Source of the DNA: Myxococcales bacterium
Lineage (GTDB): Bacteria > Myxococcota > Polyangia > Nannocystales > Nannocystaceae
Reading direction: 5' to 3'
Assembly: GCA_016793465.1 (NCBI GenBank)
Contig: JAEUJW010000058.1
Location: 183,980 to 247,979, forward strand
Length of the DNA stretch: 64,000 nucleotides
Part shown: positions 8,283 through 24,999 of the stretch, in pieces
Position numbering within the stretch: the stretch's first letter is position 1
How the letters are laid out: every line of letters starts with the position of its first letter
Notes under the pieces: generated by a model
Database searches by the model: none
What the model was told of the DNA's origin: nothing
Seen by the model: only the letters and a program-made list of their open reading frames with translations
Made by a program: the position numbers and the translations under genes

Positions 8283-8606
8283 TCAGAGCGGCGAGGCGGT
8301 GTAGCCGATGCGGGAGATCGCGGCGGAGATCGCGGCCGCGTCGACGCGGGCGTCGTGCTCGACGACGGCGCGGCCGGCGACGCCGCCGTGGCCCGGGGTG
8401 GCTTCTCCGAGGGTGACGCGGCACGAGCGCACGCCCTCGAGCTGCTCGACGGCGGCGGTGATCGCCCGGGCGCACGAGTCGCAGACCATGCCGCCGATCT
8501 CGAGCTCGAGGGTCGCGAGCGGGGCCTCGGCGGCGGGCGCGCAGGCGAGGCCCGCGAGGCCCGCGGGCGCCAGGGCGAGGCGCAGGGCGAGGAGCCGAGC
8601 GCGCAT
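8283..8606 (-). CDS. Lipoprotein with heavy-metal-associated (HMA) domain
   Basis: 107 residues. A lipoprotein signal ends at GLAGLAC and is followed by a single HMA/ferredoxin-like domain. The metal site GGMVCDSCARAI has the CxxC pair used by copper or mercury chaperones such as MerP and CopZ. Attachment to a periplasmic membrane face is unusual for CopZ-like chaperones and more like MerP. Its start overlaps the stop of the PASTA gene (TGATG), so the two are co-translated. No transporter or MerR gene is adjacent. Confidence 0.8.
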   Translation of the reverse strand: MRARLLALRLALAPAGLAGLACAPAAEAPLATLELEIGGMVCDSCARAITAAVEQLEGVRSCRVTLGEATPGHGGVAGRAVVEHDARVDAAAISAAISRIGYTASPL

Positions 8607-9409
8607 CAGTTGGGGGCGACGACGGTGAGGTTGACGACCGTGCCGAACGGGACCTTGGCGCCGGCGGCGGGGTCCTGGCGGAGCACGTAGTTCTCGCCGA
8701 ATTCGGCGTGCTCGACCCGCTTCAGGTCGCCGAGCTCGAGGCCGGTGTCCTTCAGCGCGGTCTTGGCGGCGTTGAGGTACTTGCCGGTGAGGGCGGGGAC
8801 CTGGATGAGCGGGAGCGAGGCGATGGTGAGCTCGACCGGGGTGCCGGGGGTGAGCTTGGAGTTCGGCAGGGGCTTCTGGCTGAGCACGGTGCCGGGGGTC
8901 TTGCTCGAGTCCTTCTGGACCTCGGTGACCTCGACGCCGAACTCGGCGAGGGCCGTCTTGGCCTCGGCGATCGGCTTGCCGACGAGGTTGGGGATGCGGG
9001 CCTCCTTGGCCTTGGCGGTGATGACGCGGATCTCGCGGTTGGCCAGCGGCACGGTGGGCAGCGGGTTCTGCTCGAGGATCTCGCCGGGCTGGGCGTCGGG
9101 CGCGTCGCGCGACTCGTCCTCGATGAGGGCGATGCCCTGGCTGCTGGCGGCCTTGCGGGCGTCGCGGATCGTCATGCCGACGAAGTTCGGGGCGGGGATG
9201 GCGGCGGCCTCGGGCTGGGGCTGGGGCTGGGGCTGGACCGGCTGCTGCGGCTGGGGCTGGGCCGGCGGCTGCGGCTGCGCGGGCTGGGCGGTGAACGCCG
9301 GGAGCAGGCCCTGTTGCATCTGCATCTTGATGATCTGCGGCCCGAGCAGGACCTGGACCAACACGGCCGTGATCAGCGAGATGAGGAACATCTTGACGGT
9401 GTCGTTCAT
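8606..9409 (-). CDS. PASTA-domain membrane protein
   Basis: 267 residues. One N-terminal membrane segment (residues 6-24), then a Gln/Pro-rich linker (QPQPQP), then three PASTA domains. Each domain begins with a P-x-[FL]-x-G pattern: PNFVGMTIRDA, PNLVGKPIAEA and PALTGKYLNAA. PASTA domains bind muropeptides or beta-lactams and are usually the outer part of PknB-type kinases or PBPs. Here neither a kinase nor a transpeptidase domain is attached, so it may be a free sensor or structural partner. The ATG at 9409 (MNDTVKMF) is preferred. It is followed by the HMA lipoprotein. Confidence 0.88.
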   Translation of the reverse strand: MNDTVKMFLISLITAVLVQVLLGPQIIKMQMQQGLLPAFTAQPAQPQPPAQPQPQQPVQPQPQPQPEAAAIPAPNFVGMTIRDARKAASSQGIALIEDESRDAPDAQPGEILEQNPLPTVPLANREIRVITAKAKEARIPNLVGKPIAEAKTALAEFGVEVTEVQKDSSKTPGTVLSQKPLPNSKLTPGTPVELTIASLPLIQVPALTGKYLNAAKTALKDTGLELGDLKRVEHAEFGENYVLRQDPAAGAKVPFGTVVNLTVVAPN

Positions 9410-9486
9410 AAAGATCCGCTTCGGTCCGGCAGGCGCGCCCGGGCCCCCTGGGCCTCGCGGGCATAGCATGCGCCCGCGGGCCGCAC

Positions 9487-9504
9487 CGCCGCAACATTGC
9501 GGCG
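9487..9504. promoter_or_regulatory. Palindrome between divergent genes
   Basis: CGCCGCAA-CA-TTGCGGCG, a perfect 8-bp inverted repeat in the 309-bp gap between the PASTA gene and preT. It could be an operator for either direction. A -10-like TATGCT lies at 9621-9626, about 95 bp before preT. Nothing else is clear in the gap. Confidence 0.35.
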
Positions 9505-9718
9505 AATGCCGGTCGTCGGCCGGCGAAAGCGGCCCGGGCGCATGAAGCGGGCTTCAGGTGGGCCGCGGCCCGGCGTGGACCGCGGCCCGTCGAGGTTTTC
9601 CGGGGCGCCGCGCGCGGGTGTATGCTCCGGCCCTTCCGGGCCCGCTCCCAACCTCACGGCCCGTCCCGAGGCCCGATCTTCTCACGGCCGCCCCGCGGCC
9701 CGCATGGTGTTGCCGCCG

Positions 9719-11032
9719 ATGACCACGCTCCCCTCCGACCGCTCCGAAGCCGGCTTCGGCGACTACAAGCCGGCGTACTCGCCCGCGCAGGCGCTGGCCG
9801 AGGCCAACCGCTGCCTGTACTGCGTCGACGCGCCGTGCGTGCAGCACTGCCCGACCGGGATCGACATCCCCGGGTTCATCCGCAAGATCAGCACCGGCAA
9901 CCTGCGGGGCTCGGCGCGGACGATCTTCGACGCCAACGTGTTCGGCATGAGCTGCGCGCGGGTGTGCCCCGTCGAGGTGCTGTGCGCGGGCGCGTGCGTC
10001 TACAACCACCTCGACTCGCCGGCCATCGAGATCGGCAAGCTGCAGCGCTACGCGACCGACGCGGCCTACGCGGAGGGCTGGGAGTTCTTCACCGCGGGGC
10101 CCGACAGCGGCAAGAGCGTGGGCCTGATCGGCGGCGGTCCGGCGGCGCTGGCGGCGGCCCACGAGCTGCGCGTGCTCGGGCACGCGTGCACGATCTACGA
10201 CGCCGGCGGCGTGCTCGGCGGGCTCAACACCACCGGGGTCGCGCCGTACAAGATGCGCGCCGACCAGTCGCTGGCCGAGGTCGAGTGGGTGCTGCGCATC
10301 GGCGGGATCGCGGTCGAGAGCGGCGTCCAGGTCGGGCGCGACGTGTCGTGGGAGGAGCTGCAGCGGCGCCACGACGCGCTGGTGATCGCGGTCGGGCTCG
10401 GCGTCGATCGCCGGCTCGAGATCCCGGGCAAGGACCTCGCGGGGATCCACGGGGCCGTCGACTTCATCCGCCTGTTCAAGCTCGGGCGCGTCGACCTGTC
10501 GAAGGTCCACCGCGCGGCGGTGCTCGGCGGCGGCAACACGGCGATCGACGCGGTCCGCGAGCTCCGCGGGCTCGGCGTGGCGGAGGTGACGATGATCTAC
10601 CGCGGCGCCGAGGCCAACATGAGCGGCTACGTGCACGAGTGGAAGGCCGCCAAGGTCGACGGCGTGCGCGGGTCGTTTCACAGCCAGCCGGTCGCCTACG
10701 TCGGCGAGGGCGGGCAGGTCCGCGGGGTCCGCTGCGCGCGCATCGGCCGCGACCGCCGGCCGACCGGCGAGGAGTTCACGGTGGCGGCCGACCTGGTGCT
10801 GCTGGCGATCGGCCAGGCGCGCCTCGGCGAGTTCGCGGCGGGGCTGGCGGGCGTGGTGGTCGAGGACGGGCGCATCGTCGTCGACGCCCAGCAGGCGACC
10901 GGTCGCAGGGGCGTGTACGCGGCCGGCGACTGCGCCAACGGGGGCATGGAGGTCGTCAACGCGGTGGCCGAGGGCAAGCGCGCGGCCCGCTCGATCGATG
11001 CGCTGCTGCGCGGAGGACACGACCATGGATAA
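9719..11032 (+). CDS. preT: Dihydropyrimidine dehydrogenase, NAD(P)H-oxidising subunit
   Basis: 437 residues, homologous to PreT and to the GltD-type FAD/NAD(P) oxidoreductases. The N-terminal iron-sulfur Cys (CLYCVDAPCVQHC and CARVCPVEVLCAGAC) are followed by an FAD-binding GLIGGGPAALAAA and an NAD(P)-binding AVLGGGNTAID, ending in a YAAGDCANGG flavin motif. With PreA it reduces uracil and thymine to the dihydro forms. It overlaps preA by 8 bp. The ATG at 9719 gives the N-terminus closest to the family; 9704 is an in-frame alternative and neither has a good ribosome-binding site. Confidence 0.92.
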   Translation: MTTLPSDRSEAGFGDYKPAYSPAQALAEANRCLYCVDAPCVQHCPTGIDIPGFIRKISTGNLRGSARTIFDANVFGMSCARVCPVEVLCAGACVYNHLDSPAIEIGKLQRYATDAAYAEGWEFFTAGPDSGKSVGLIGGGPAALAAAHELRVLGHACTIYDAGGVLGGLNTTGVAPYKMRADQSLAEVEWVLRIGGIAVESGVQVGRDVSWEELQRRHDALVIAVGLGVDRRLEIPGKDLAGIHGAVDFIRLFKLGRVDLSKVHRAAVLGGGNTAIDAVRELRGLGVAEVTMIYRGAEANMSGYVHEWKAAKVDGVRGSFHSQPVAYVGEGGQVRGVRCARIGRDRRPTGEEFTVAADLVLLAIGQARLGEFAAGLAGVVVEDGRIVVDAQQATGRRGVYAAGDCANGGMEVVNAVAEGKRAARSIDALLRGGHDHG

Positions 11033-12359
11033 GCCGGAAGCGCCGACGAGGAAGAAGCTGTCCCCGGGGACATCCCCCGACCTGCGCTCGAACACCGGCG
11101 GGATCGTCACGCCGAACCCGTTCTGGCTGGCCTCGGCGCCGCCGACCAACTCGGGCGGGCAGATCATGCGGGCGTTCGACGCCGGCTGGGGCGGGGCGGT
11201 GTGGAAGACGCTCGGCACGCCGATCCAGAACGTGTCGAGCCGCTTCGGCGCGGTCCACTACAAGGGCACCAGGGCGATCGGTTTTAATAACATCGAGCTC
11301 ATCACCGACCGGCCGCTCGAGGTCAACTTCAGAGAGATCTACGAGGTCAAGAAGCGCTACCCGAAGCACGGGGTGATCGTGTCGCTGATGGTCGAGAGCC
11401 GCGAGGAGTGGCGCGACATCATTAAACGGGCGATCGACGCGGGGGCCGACGGGCTCGAGCTGAACTTCGGCTGCCCGCACGGGATGTGCGAGCGCGGCAT
11501 GGGCTCGGCGGTCGGCCAGGAGCCGAGTTTAAATGAGAAGATCACGAGCTGGGCGGTCGAGTTCTCGACGGTCCCGGTGCTGGTGAAGCTGACGCCGAAC
11601 GTCGACGAGATCGGGCCGCACGGGCTCGCGGCCCAGGCCGGCGGGGCCCACGGGGTCTCGCTGATCAACACCATCAAAAGCATCATCGGCGTCGACATCG
11701 ATCGTTACGTGCTCGAGCCGCGGGTCGGCGCGCTGTCGACGAACGGCGGCTACTGCGGGCCGGCGGTCAAGCCGATCGCCATGCACATGATCGCCTCGCT
11801 GGCGCGCAACCCCGACTTCAAGCTGCCGATCAGCGGGATCGGCGGGGTGTCGAACTGGCGCGACGCGGTCGAGTTCATCCTGCTCGGCTGCGACAGCGTG
11901 CAGGTGTGCACCGAGGTGATGCTCCGCGGCTACCGCGTGGTCGAGGACATGATCGAGGGCCTCAGCGAGTATATGCGCGTGCACGGGTTCAATAATTTGG
12001 ACGAGATGCGCGGGCGGGCGGTGCCGTCGTACTCGGAGTGGGGCGACCTCGACCTGAACTACGAGACGGTGGCGAAGATCGACCCGAGCAAGTGCATCGG
12101 CTGCCAGGCGTGCGTGGTCGCCTGCCACGACGGGGCGCACCAGTGCATTCACCCCGGGACGGCGGCCGCCGAGCGCCCGGGGATCCGCGTGCCGATCGTC
12201 GACGAGTCGGAGTGCGTGGGCTGCAACCTGTGCCAGATCGTGTGCCCGGTGCAGGACTGCATCACGATGGTCCAGGTCGACAACCGCATGCGGCCGGCGA
12301 CGTGGAACGAGCACGTCGCCGAGGGCGCGCCGCTGCGGGCCAAGAAGGGCGTGCACTGA
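11025..12359 (+). CDS. preA: Dihydropyrimidine dehydrogenase, catalytic subunit
   Basis: 444 residues. A dihydroorotate-dehydrogenase-like FMN barrel (NFGCPHGMCERGMG, VKLTPN, ISGIGGVSNWRDAVEF) is followed by a C-terminal 2x[4Fe-4S] ferredoxin domain (CIGCQACVVAC and CVGCNLCQIVCP). It reduces uracil and thymine to 5,6-dihydro products with electrons from PreT. The ATG at 11025 follows GGAGGAC and overlaps the preT stop. Hydantoinase and beta-ureidopropionase genes, common partners, are not next to it. The gene holds several A/T-rich codon clusters (11282, 11421, 11528, 11991) unlike the rest of its codon use. Confidence 0.95.
   Translation: MDKPEAPTRKKLSPGTSPDLRSNTGGIVTPNPFWLASAPPTNSGGQIMRAFDAGWGGAVWKTLGTPIQNVSSRFGAVHYKGTRAIGFNNIELITDRPLEVNFREIYEVKKRYPKHGVIVSLMVESREEWRDIIKRAIDAGADGLELNFGCPHGMCERGMGSAVGQEPSLNEKITSWAVEFSTVPVLVKLTPNVDEIGPHGLAAQAGGAHGVSLINTIKSIIGVDIDRYVLEPRVGALSTNGGYCGPAVKPIAMHMIASLARNPDFKLPISGIGGVSNWRDAVEFILLGCDSVQVCTEVMLRGYRVVEDMIEGLSEYMRVHGFNNLDEMRGRAVPSYSEWGDLDLNYETVAKIDPSKCIGCQACVVACHDGAHQCIHPGTAAAERPGIRVPIVDESECVGCNLCQIVCPVQDCITMVQVDNRMRPATWNEHVAEGAPLRAKKGVH
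11058..11075. repeat. Dispersed palindrome inside preA
   Basis: A perfect palindrome TGTCCCCGGGGACA (11059-11072) in the variable N-terminal codons of preA (encoding LSPGTS), showing that the element also sits in coding sequence. Confidence 0.55.
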
Positions 12360-12527
12360 CGCGGGGCCCGGTCGCGGCGAGCCGCGGCCGGGCGGAGGCG
12401 TCGATCCGAGCGTGCGCTCCGGCGGCGCGGGGGCGCGCGCTCGCCCGCGCCGCGACTGGCCGCGCCGTCAGCTTGCCGGGGCGACGGCGGGGTGCGAGGC
12501 TCGCGATCTGACGTTCGGAGGTGGCCG

Positions 12528-12907
12528 GTGTCCTGGACGAAGCGCGTGTTCTGCGGGTTGCTGGCGGTGGCGATGATCCTCGCCGGGGTGTCCCACTTCA
12601 CGATGACGGACACGTTCGTGGCGATCGTGCCCGACTATTTGCCGATGCACCGGGAGATCGTGCTCGTCACCGGGGTGCTCGAGATCCTCGGCGGGCTCGG
12701 GCTGCTGGTGCCGGCGACGCGGCGTATGGCGGCGTGGGCGCTGATCGCATTCTTCATCGCGGTGCTGCCGGCGAACATCCACCAGGCGACGCACAACCTC
12801 CAGCCGCCGGGGCTCGAGATGTCGCCGACGATGCTGTGGGTGAGGTTGCCGCTGCAGCTGGTGCTCATCGCCTGGGCCTGGTGGATGACCCGTCCTGACA
12901 AGCGCGT

Positions 12908-12911
<4 letters not shown>
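12528..12911 (+). CDS. DoxX-like small membrane protein
   Basis: 127 residues with four hydrophobic segments, resembling the DoxX/DoxX-like family. The features are a first helix with FCGLLAVAMILAGVSHF, and the charged HREIVLVTGVLEILGGLGLL and PANIHQATHN segments. The family includes subunits of thiosulfate:quinone oxidoreductase, but most members have no known function. The GTG at 12528 is placed 4 bp after a GGAGGTG ribosome-binding site, better than the upstream ATG at 12492. The stop overlaps the start of the giant kinase gene (ATGA), implying co-translation. Confidence 0.8.
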
Positions 12912-18052
<5,141 letters not shown>

Positions 18053-18055
<3 letters not shown>

Positions 18056-18067
18056 GCGGGCCGCTCA
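18053..18067. terminator. Convergent palindrome containing both stop codons
   Basis: TGAGCGG-G-CCGCTCA, a perfect inverted repeat whose ends are the TGA stops of the kinase hybrid (plus) and the next gene (minus), only 9 bp apart. Confidence 0.5.
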
Positions 18068-19288
18068 GAACGCCCAGCGGTGGTCGGGCGGGAGGTGGTC
18101 GTCGCACAGCAGGCGGCCCTCGTGGGTGGCGCCGTTGCACAGGCCGGGGAGATGGTCGGGCTTGTCGCGGTCGGTGACCCAGCGGTCGCACTCGACGCAG
18201 CGGCCGCAGTTGACGCGACCGGGGTCGAGGACGTGCTGGCGGAGCGACTGCCAGCCGCCGGGGATGAGGTTGTTGACGGCGGCGATCAGGCGGTCGCTGA
18301 TGCGGGTGATCTCGCCGAAGCTTTCGCCGGTCTCGCGTGCGAGCTCGGCCTCGTCGATGTCGACGAGCACGCTGAGGTCGAGCAGGACTGTCCTCGTCAC
18401 GCCGACGGCGAGGCCGGTGAGTGGGTCGAGGGTGGTGGTGTAGAGCGGGGCCTGGACCGCGCGGTCGTCGGGGTCGGCGACCAGGCGGAGGCGGAGCACG
18501 GGGCCCGCGAGCTCGGCGTCGATGCCCTCGAATTTTAATAATTGGTCGGCGGGGAGGTCGACGAGCCACTGCAGGGCGCGGTCGGGGGCGAGGCGGCCGA
18601 CGGCGACGCCGGTGAGCAGGCCGTCCTGGTAGGTGTCGGGGGTGTCCTCGGCCGCGGCGACGAACACGAGCGAGCCGTCGGGCAGGGGGCTGATGTCGGT
18701 GAAGGCGAGCGGGGCCCCGGCGCGCTCGGGGAGGTCGATCGGGTGGATCGCGCGCACGAGGTCGCCGGTCCAGGGGGCGCGGTCGGCGAGGGCGCGGGCG
18801 ACGGCGGCGGCGTCGAGCTCGACGAGGGCGCTGCGGTTGCCGCGGCCGTTGCCGCGCTGCACGAGGTAGAGGACGTCGCCGATGGCGGCCGCGCCCTCGA
18901 GGTTGAGCGCCGGGAGGTGGGCGGCGAGGTGGGCGTGCAGCGGGCTCAGGTCGATCGGCTCGACGGTTGTTTTGGACATGTCCTCGGGGACAGGTATGAC
19001 GAGGCAGCCGCGGTGGCGGGCGGCGGTCGAGCCGGAGCCGAGGGCGAGCAGGGCGTCGCCGCCGGCGGGCCAGCGGCACAGGGCCTCGAGGTCGGGCTTG
19101 TGCCGCTTGCGCTCGCTGGGGGCCTCGGGCAGCGCGCCGGGCAGCAGGCGCACGGCGCCGTCGGGGCCGTCGTCGGGCAGGACCACGAGGGACAGCTCGT
19201 CGTCGGCGATCACGTAGCTGGCGGCGCCGAGGCGCACGAGGCCGCTGGCGGCGGACACGGGGAGGGGACGCTCGAGGAGGAGGCGCAT
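18065..19288 (-). CDS. Unknown protein, DUF6929-like, with Cys-rich C-terminus
   Basis: 407 residues. The first ~300 look like a beta-propeller-type protein (LPVSAASGLVRLGAASYVIADDE, repeated hydrophobic strands, ISPLPDGSLVF) resembling DUF6929 as I remember it. The last ~50 residues are different in character: CGRCVECDRW ... CNGATHEGRLLCDDHLPPDHRW, a possible zinc-binding module of about five Cys and several His. No signal peptide is seen. One dispersed palindrome lies in its coding sequence (18976-18995). A run of A/T-rich codons encodes QLLKF at 18531. The function is unknown and the family assignment is tentative. Confidence 0.6.
   Translation of the reverse strand: MRLLLERPLPVSAASGLVRLGAASYVIADDELSLVVLPDDGPDGAVRLLPGALPEAPSERKRHKPDLEALCRWPAGGDALLALGSGSTAARHRGCLVIPVPEDMSKTTVEPIDLSPLHAHLAAHLPALNLEGAAAIGDVLYLVQRGNGRGNRSALVELDAAAVARALADRAPWTGDLVRAIHPIDLPERAGAPLAFTDISPLPDGSLVFVAAAEDTPDTYQDGLLTGVAVGRLAPDRALQWLVDLPADQLLKFEGIDAELAGPVLRLRLVADPDDRAVQAPLYTTTLDPLTGLAVGVTRTVLLDLSVLVDIDEAELARETGESFGEITRISDRLIAAVNNLIPGGWQSLRQHVLDPGRVNCGRCVECDRWVTDRDKPDHLPGLCNGATHEGRLLCDDHLPPDHRWAF
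18976..18995. repeat. Dispersed palindrome in coding sequence
   Basis: A copy of the ATGTCC-N2-3-GGGACAGGT element inside the DUF6929-like gene, encoding VPEDM on the minus strand. Confidence 0.5.
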
Positions 19289-19373
19289 GCGAGGTCGGGT
19301 GCGGAGGGGCGGGCCTGGGTGTGAGGGACGCCGGCGGCGCGACGGGAGGAGGCGGGGAGGCTCGCGGAGGCGG

Positions 19374-20090
19374 TCAGGGGGTGAGGATGTGGACGTGGTC
19401 GTCGGCGCGGGAGCTGTCGACGGGGCGGGAGCCGCGGGCGAGCACGCGGGCGAGCTCGGCGACGTCGGGGTCGGCGGCGGTCATGCAGGCCTCGGGGTCG
19501 TGCGCGTCGCAGGCGCGCTCGGCCAGCAGGACCACGCGCTCGTCGACGGTGCGGGCGAACAGCTGGAGGTAGAGGTTGCCGCTGGCGCGGTTGTCGTGGG
19601 TGGTGAGCGCGAGCGCGTGCAGCTCGGCGCCGCTGAGGGTGGTGGTGGCGGTCGGGTAGCGGAGGACCGGGTGGTGGTGGTGGACGGCGAGCGTGCGGGC
19701 GGCGGGGTCGATCACGGTGACGACCTCGGGCACCGCCTTCAAAAAGATGAAGACCCAGAACGGGAACAGCCAGATCACCGCGCCGCCGGCCGGTCCGCTG
19801 ACGTCGCGGGCGCGCAGCAGGCGGCAGACGAGGCGCACGATCGCGGTGATGATGACGGCGAGGAACAGGCCGCCGATCGCCCCGGCCATGAGGTGGCCGA
19901 ACATCGGCATGGCGACGCCGGCCTGGCTGACGGTCATGAAGTGCTCGGCGGGCCAGACCACGTCGCCGCGCCACCAGGCGAAGCGGTCGTCCGCCTGCAG
20001 GTGCAGCAGCAGCAGGTACAGGGACCACGGGGCGACGTACTGCAGGGCGAACGGGAGGGCGAGCTTTCGCCATGGCTTGTCGGCGGCCAT
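19374..20090 (-). CDS. Hypothetical membrane protein
   Basis: 238 residues with three likely membrane helices: about residues 14-30, 60-85 (GHLMAGAIGGLFLAVIITAIV) and 100-118 (GGAVIWLFPFWVFIFLKAV). A soluble C-terminal half follows, with His-rich VHHHHPVLRYPT and an acidic end. The layout suggests a membrane-anchored periplasmic or cytosolic domain, perhaps an accessory to the large surface lipoprotein whose gene lies just upstream on the same strand (18-bp gap). I do not recognise a family. Confidence 0.7.
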   Translation of the reverse strand: MAADKPWRKLALPFALQYVAPWSLYLLLLHLQADDRFAWWRGDVVWPAEHFMTVSQAGVAMPMFGHLMAGAIGGLFLAVIITAIVRLVCRLLRARDVSGPAGGAVIWLFPFWVFIFLKAVPEVVTVIDPAARTLAVHHHHPVLRYPTATTTLSGAELHALALTTHDNRASGNLYLQLFARTVDERVVLLAERACDAHDPEACMTAADPDVAELARVLARGSRPVDSSRADDHVHILTP

Positions 20091-20108
20091 CTGCCCGTGC
20101 AGTGTGCC

Positions 20109-22739
<2,631 letters not shown>

Positions 22740-22945
22740 AGCCACCCCGCGGATCCACGAATACCAGAGACCGATCCGCCGCCATAGCCCGCTCGCCGCA
22801 CTCTGGGACGCGTTCTCGCGGCGACGAGGCGCGCGACGGCGCGGCGGAGGCGAGGCGGCGTGCCGACGATCCAGGCGGCGGCCCGAGGCTGACGTCGCGG
22901 GACGGTGAATTGCCGGCGCGGCGGCCCGCGTGATAAACGCGTGGC

Positions 22946-23713
22946 ATGCGATCGCTGTTCGTACTGACGCTGTTGTCGACGGTCGTCCCTGCGTGCGGGG
23001 ACGCGGTACATGCGGCCAACATCCCGCCGGAGAAGCAGTCGCCGGCGCCTCGGCCCGCGGCGACGGCCCCGGCGGACGCGCCGGCGGCGGCGAGCCCGAA
23101 GGCGGACGCGCCGCTCGACCCGGGCCGCGGGCTCGAGGTCGGGCAGGTGTTCGAGGCCTACCTGTCGCCGCACCAGGAGGGCGACGAGGAGGAGAACACG
23201 CCGAAGACGACGCCCGAGCAGTTCAAGTCGAAGGGCGCGTCGCAGAGCCGGGCCGAGCGCGAGGCCGCCGGCCACCGCGCGCACGGCCGGGTGCGCTTCA
23301 CGCGAGACTTCAGCCGCGCCTACGTCGACGTGAAGATCGAGGGCGTGAAGCTCGAGGAGGTCAACATGTTCCACATCCACTGCGGGAAGCCCGGCATCCT
23401 CGGGCCGATCCTGCTCGACTTCGCGGTGGTGACGGACCTGCAGACGGAGCTGGCCGACGGCACGCTGTCGCTCGAGATCCGCAACGAGCACATCGTCAAG
23501 ACGGCGGAGCACGGGCACGGGGTGCTCGGCGCCTTCACCATGGGCTGCGTGATCCCGAGTCCGTCGCTCGGCGCGGTCAAGCCGAGCAAGGTGTCGACGA
23601 TCGCCGGCATGGCCCAGATGGCCGCCGACGGCGAGCTGTACTTCAACCTGCACACCACGTCGCAGACGTACTTCGGCGACATCCGCGGGCAGATCCACCA
23701 CGCCGCGCAGTGA
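22946..23713 (+). CDS. CHRD-domain lipoprotein
   Basis: 255 residues. A lipoprotein signal ends at VVPACG (Cys17), followed by a Pro/Ala linker. A CHRD (chordin-type) domain then ends in YFNLHTTSQTYFGDIRGQIHHAAQ, the diagnostic NxHT...GEIRGQ pattern. CHRD domains are seen in many secreted bacterial proteins, and their role is not known. The spacer between linker and domain is charged (EGDEEENTPKTTPEQ). It is divergent from the Cys-rich lipoprotein gene, with about 200 bp between them. Confidence 0.85.
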   Translation: MRSLFVLTLLSTVVPACGDAVHAANIPPEKQSPAPRPAATAPADAPAAASPKADAPLDPGRGLEVGQVFEAYLSPHQEGDEEENTPKTTPEQFKSKGASQSRAEREAAGHRAHGRVRFTRDFSRAYVDVKIEGVKLEEVNMFHIHCGKPGILGPILLDFAVVTDLQTELADGTLSLEIRNEHIVKTAEHGHGVLGAFTMGCVIPSPSLGAVKPSKVSTIAGMAQMAADGELYFNLHTTSQTYFGDIRGQIHHAAQ

Positions 23714-23795
23714 CCCGCCCGCGGGTGCTCGCCGTGCGTCACGCCGGGCGAGCTGGTGTTCACCCGCCGGCGGAGCTTCCCGCCGCTGACGCGGG

Positions 23796-24893
23796 TCAGC
23801 GCGCGGACCAGCGGGGCAGCCAGTCGGCGCCGTCGTGGTCGGTGAGGCGGGTGAGCTCGGCGCCGGCGCGGGTCATGCGGTAGAGCTCGAGGTCGCCGCC
23901 GTCGCGGCTCGAGACGAACACGATGTGCTGGCCGTCGGGGGACCAGGTCGGGCTGCGGTCGCTGGCGGCGCCGTCGGTGAGCACGGTGATGTTGCCGGCG
24001 GGGTCGGCGACGCGGAGCGAGGCGCCGAGGCCCTTGCGCACGGCGAACGCGAGCGAGCCGTCGGGGGCGTAGGCGGGGTCGGTCTCGTGGGGTTCGGCGC
24101 CGAGGCGGCCGTCGGGGTCGGGCGCGGGGGTGGGGTCGGGGGTGAGGCGGCGCTGGTCGGAGCCGTCGGGGCGCATGAGGAACACGCGGTCGACGAGCTC
24201 GCGGTTGCTGAGGAACAGCAGGGTCTTGCCGTCGGGGGCGAACTGCGGGCCCCAGTCGTCCATGTGGAACGCGGTGAGGCGGGTCTGCTCGGCGCCGTCG
24301 GCGGTCATGGTGTAGACCTCGGCGTTCATGTCGCGGCTCGAGACGAACGCGATCGTGCGGGCGTCGGGCGACACCGTGGGTTCGAAGTTGCCCTCGGGGT
24401 TGTCGGTCAGGCGGCGCAGCGCGAAGCCGGGGACGTCGAGGCGGTAGATCTCGCGGAAGCCGTGGAACGCCGCCTCGAACACCACGAAGCGGCCGTCGGG
24501 CGACCAGCTGGGGTTTCGCACCTGCGTCGACGGCTCGGACGTCCACGACGCAGCGCCGGCGCCGGTCGCGGTCAGCGGGACCAGCTGGAGGCGCTCGCGG
24601 TGGTCCTCGCCCCGCTCGTCGACGCGGATCAGCGCCAGCTGCGAGCCGTCGGGGGCGATCGTCGCGGGGTACAGACCTGTCCCGGAGAGCAGGTCGACGC
24701 GCGCGCCGCCGGCGGGCGCGAGCGCGGCGATGGTGGCCTTCGGGCCGTCCTCGGCGAGGTAGACGATGCGCCCGGGCAGCGCCGCCGCGGGCGCCGGGGC
24801 GCTCGCGGGCGCCGGTGCCTCGCCGGTCGGGGCGGCCGCGGGGGGGGAGCACGCGGCGAGGACGAGGCTGGCTCGAAGGACAGATCGGTGCAT
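23796..24893 (-). CDS. TolB-like beta-propeller lipoprotein
   Basis: 365 residues. A lipoprotein signal ends at LVLAAC and is followed by an Ala/Pro linker. A propeller of about six WD40-like (PD40) blades then follows, each with the repeat [WP]SPDG-x-x-[IL]-x-F-x-S. Clear copies are NPSWSPDGRFVVFEA, TVSPDARTIAFVSS, PAYAPDGSLAFAV and PTWSPDGQHIVFVSS. Similar proteins serve as TolB-like periplasmic scaffolds or as substrate-binding surfaces. No Tol gene is near. It carries one dispersed palindrome (24675-24694). Confidence 0.85.
   Translation of the reverse strand: MHRSVLRASLVLAACSPPAAAPTGEAPAPASAPAPAAALPGRIVYLAEDGPKATIAALAPAGGARVDLLSGTGLYPATIAPDGSQLALIRVDERGEDHRERLQLVPLTATGAGAASWTSEPSTQVRNPSWSPDGRFVVFEAAFHGFREIYRLDVPGFALRRLTDNPEGNFEPTVSPDARTIAFVSSRDMNAEVYTMTADGAEQTRLTAFHMDDWGPQFAPDGKTLLFLSNRELVDRVFLMRPDGSDQRRLTPDPTPAPDPDGRLGAEPHETDPAYAPDGSLAFAVRKGLGASLRVADPAGNITVLTDGAASDRSPTWSPDGQHIVFVSSRDGGDLELYRMTRAGAELTRLTDHDGADWLPRWSAR
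24675..24694. repeat. Dispersed palindrome, degenerate copy
   Basis: An ACCTGTCCC...GAGCAGGT copy within the TolB-like gene, with imperfect arms. Confidence 0.4.
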
Positions 24894-24999
24894 TGCCTGG
24901 CGCGGAGCTTACGGCCGGGCGCGAAAGCCGGTCAAGCGGCGAAACGGCGGCGCCGCCGGACGCGCGGGGCGTGCGGCGGCGCGGACGTCTCGGGGGCGC

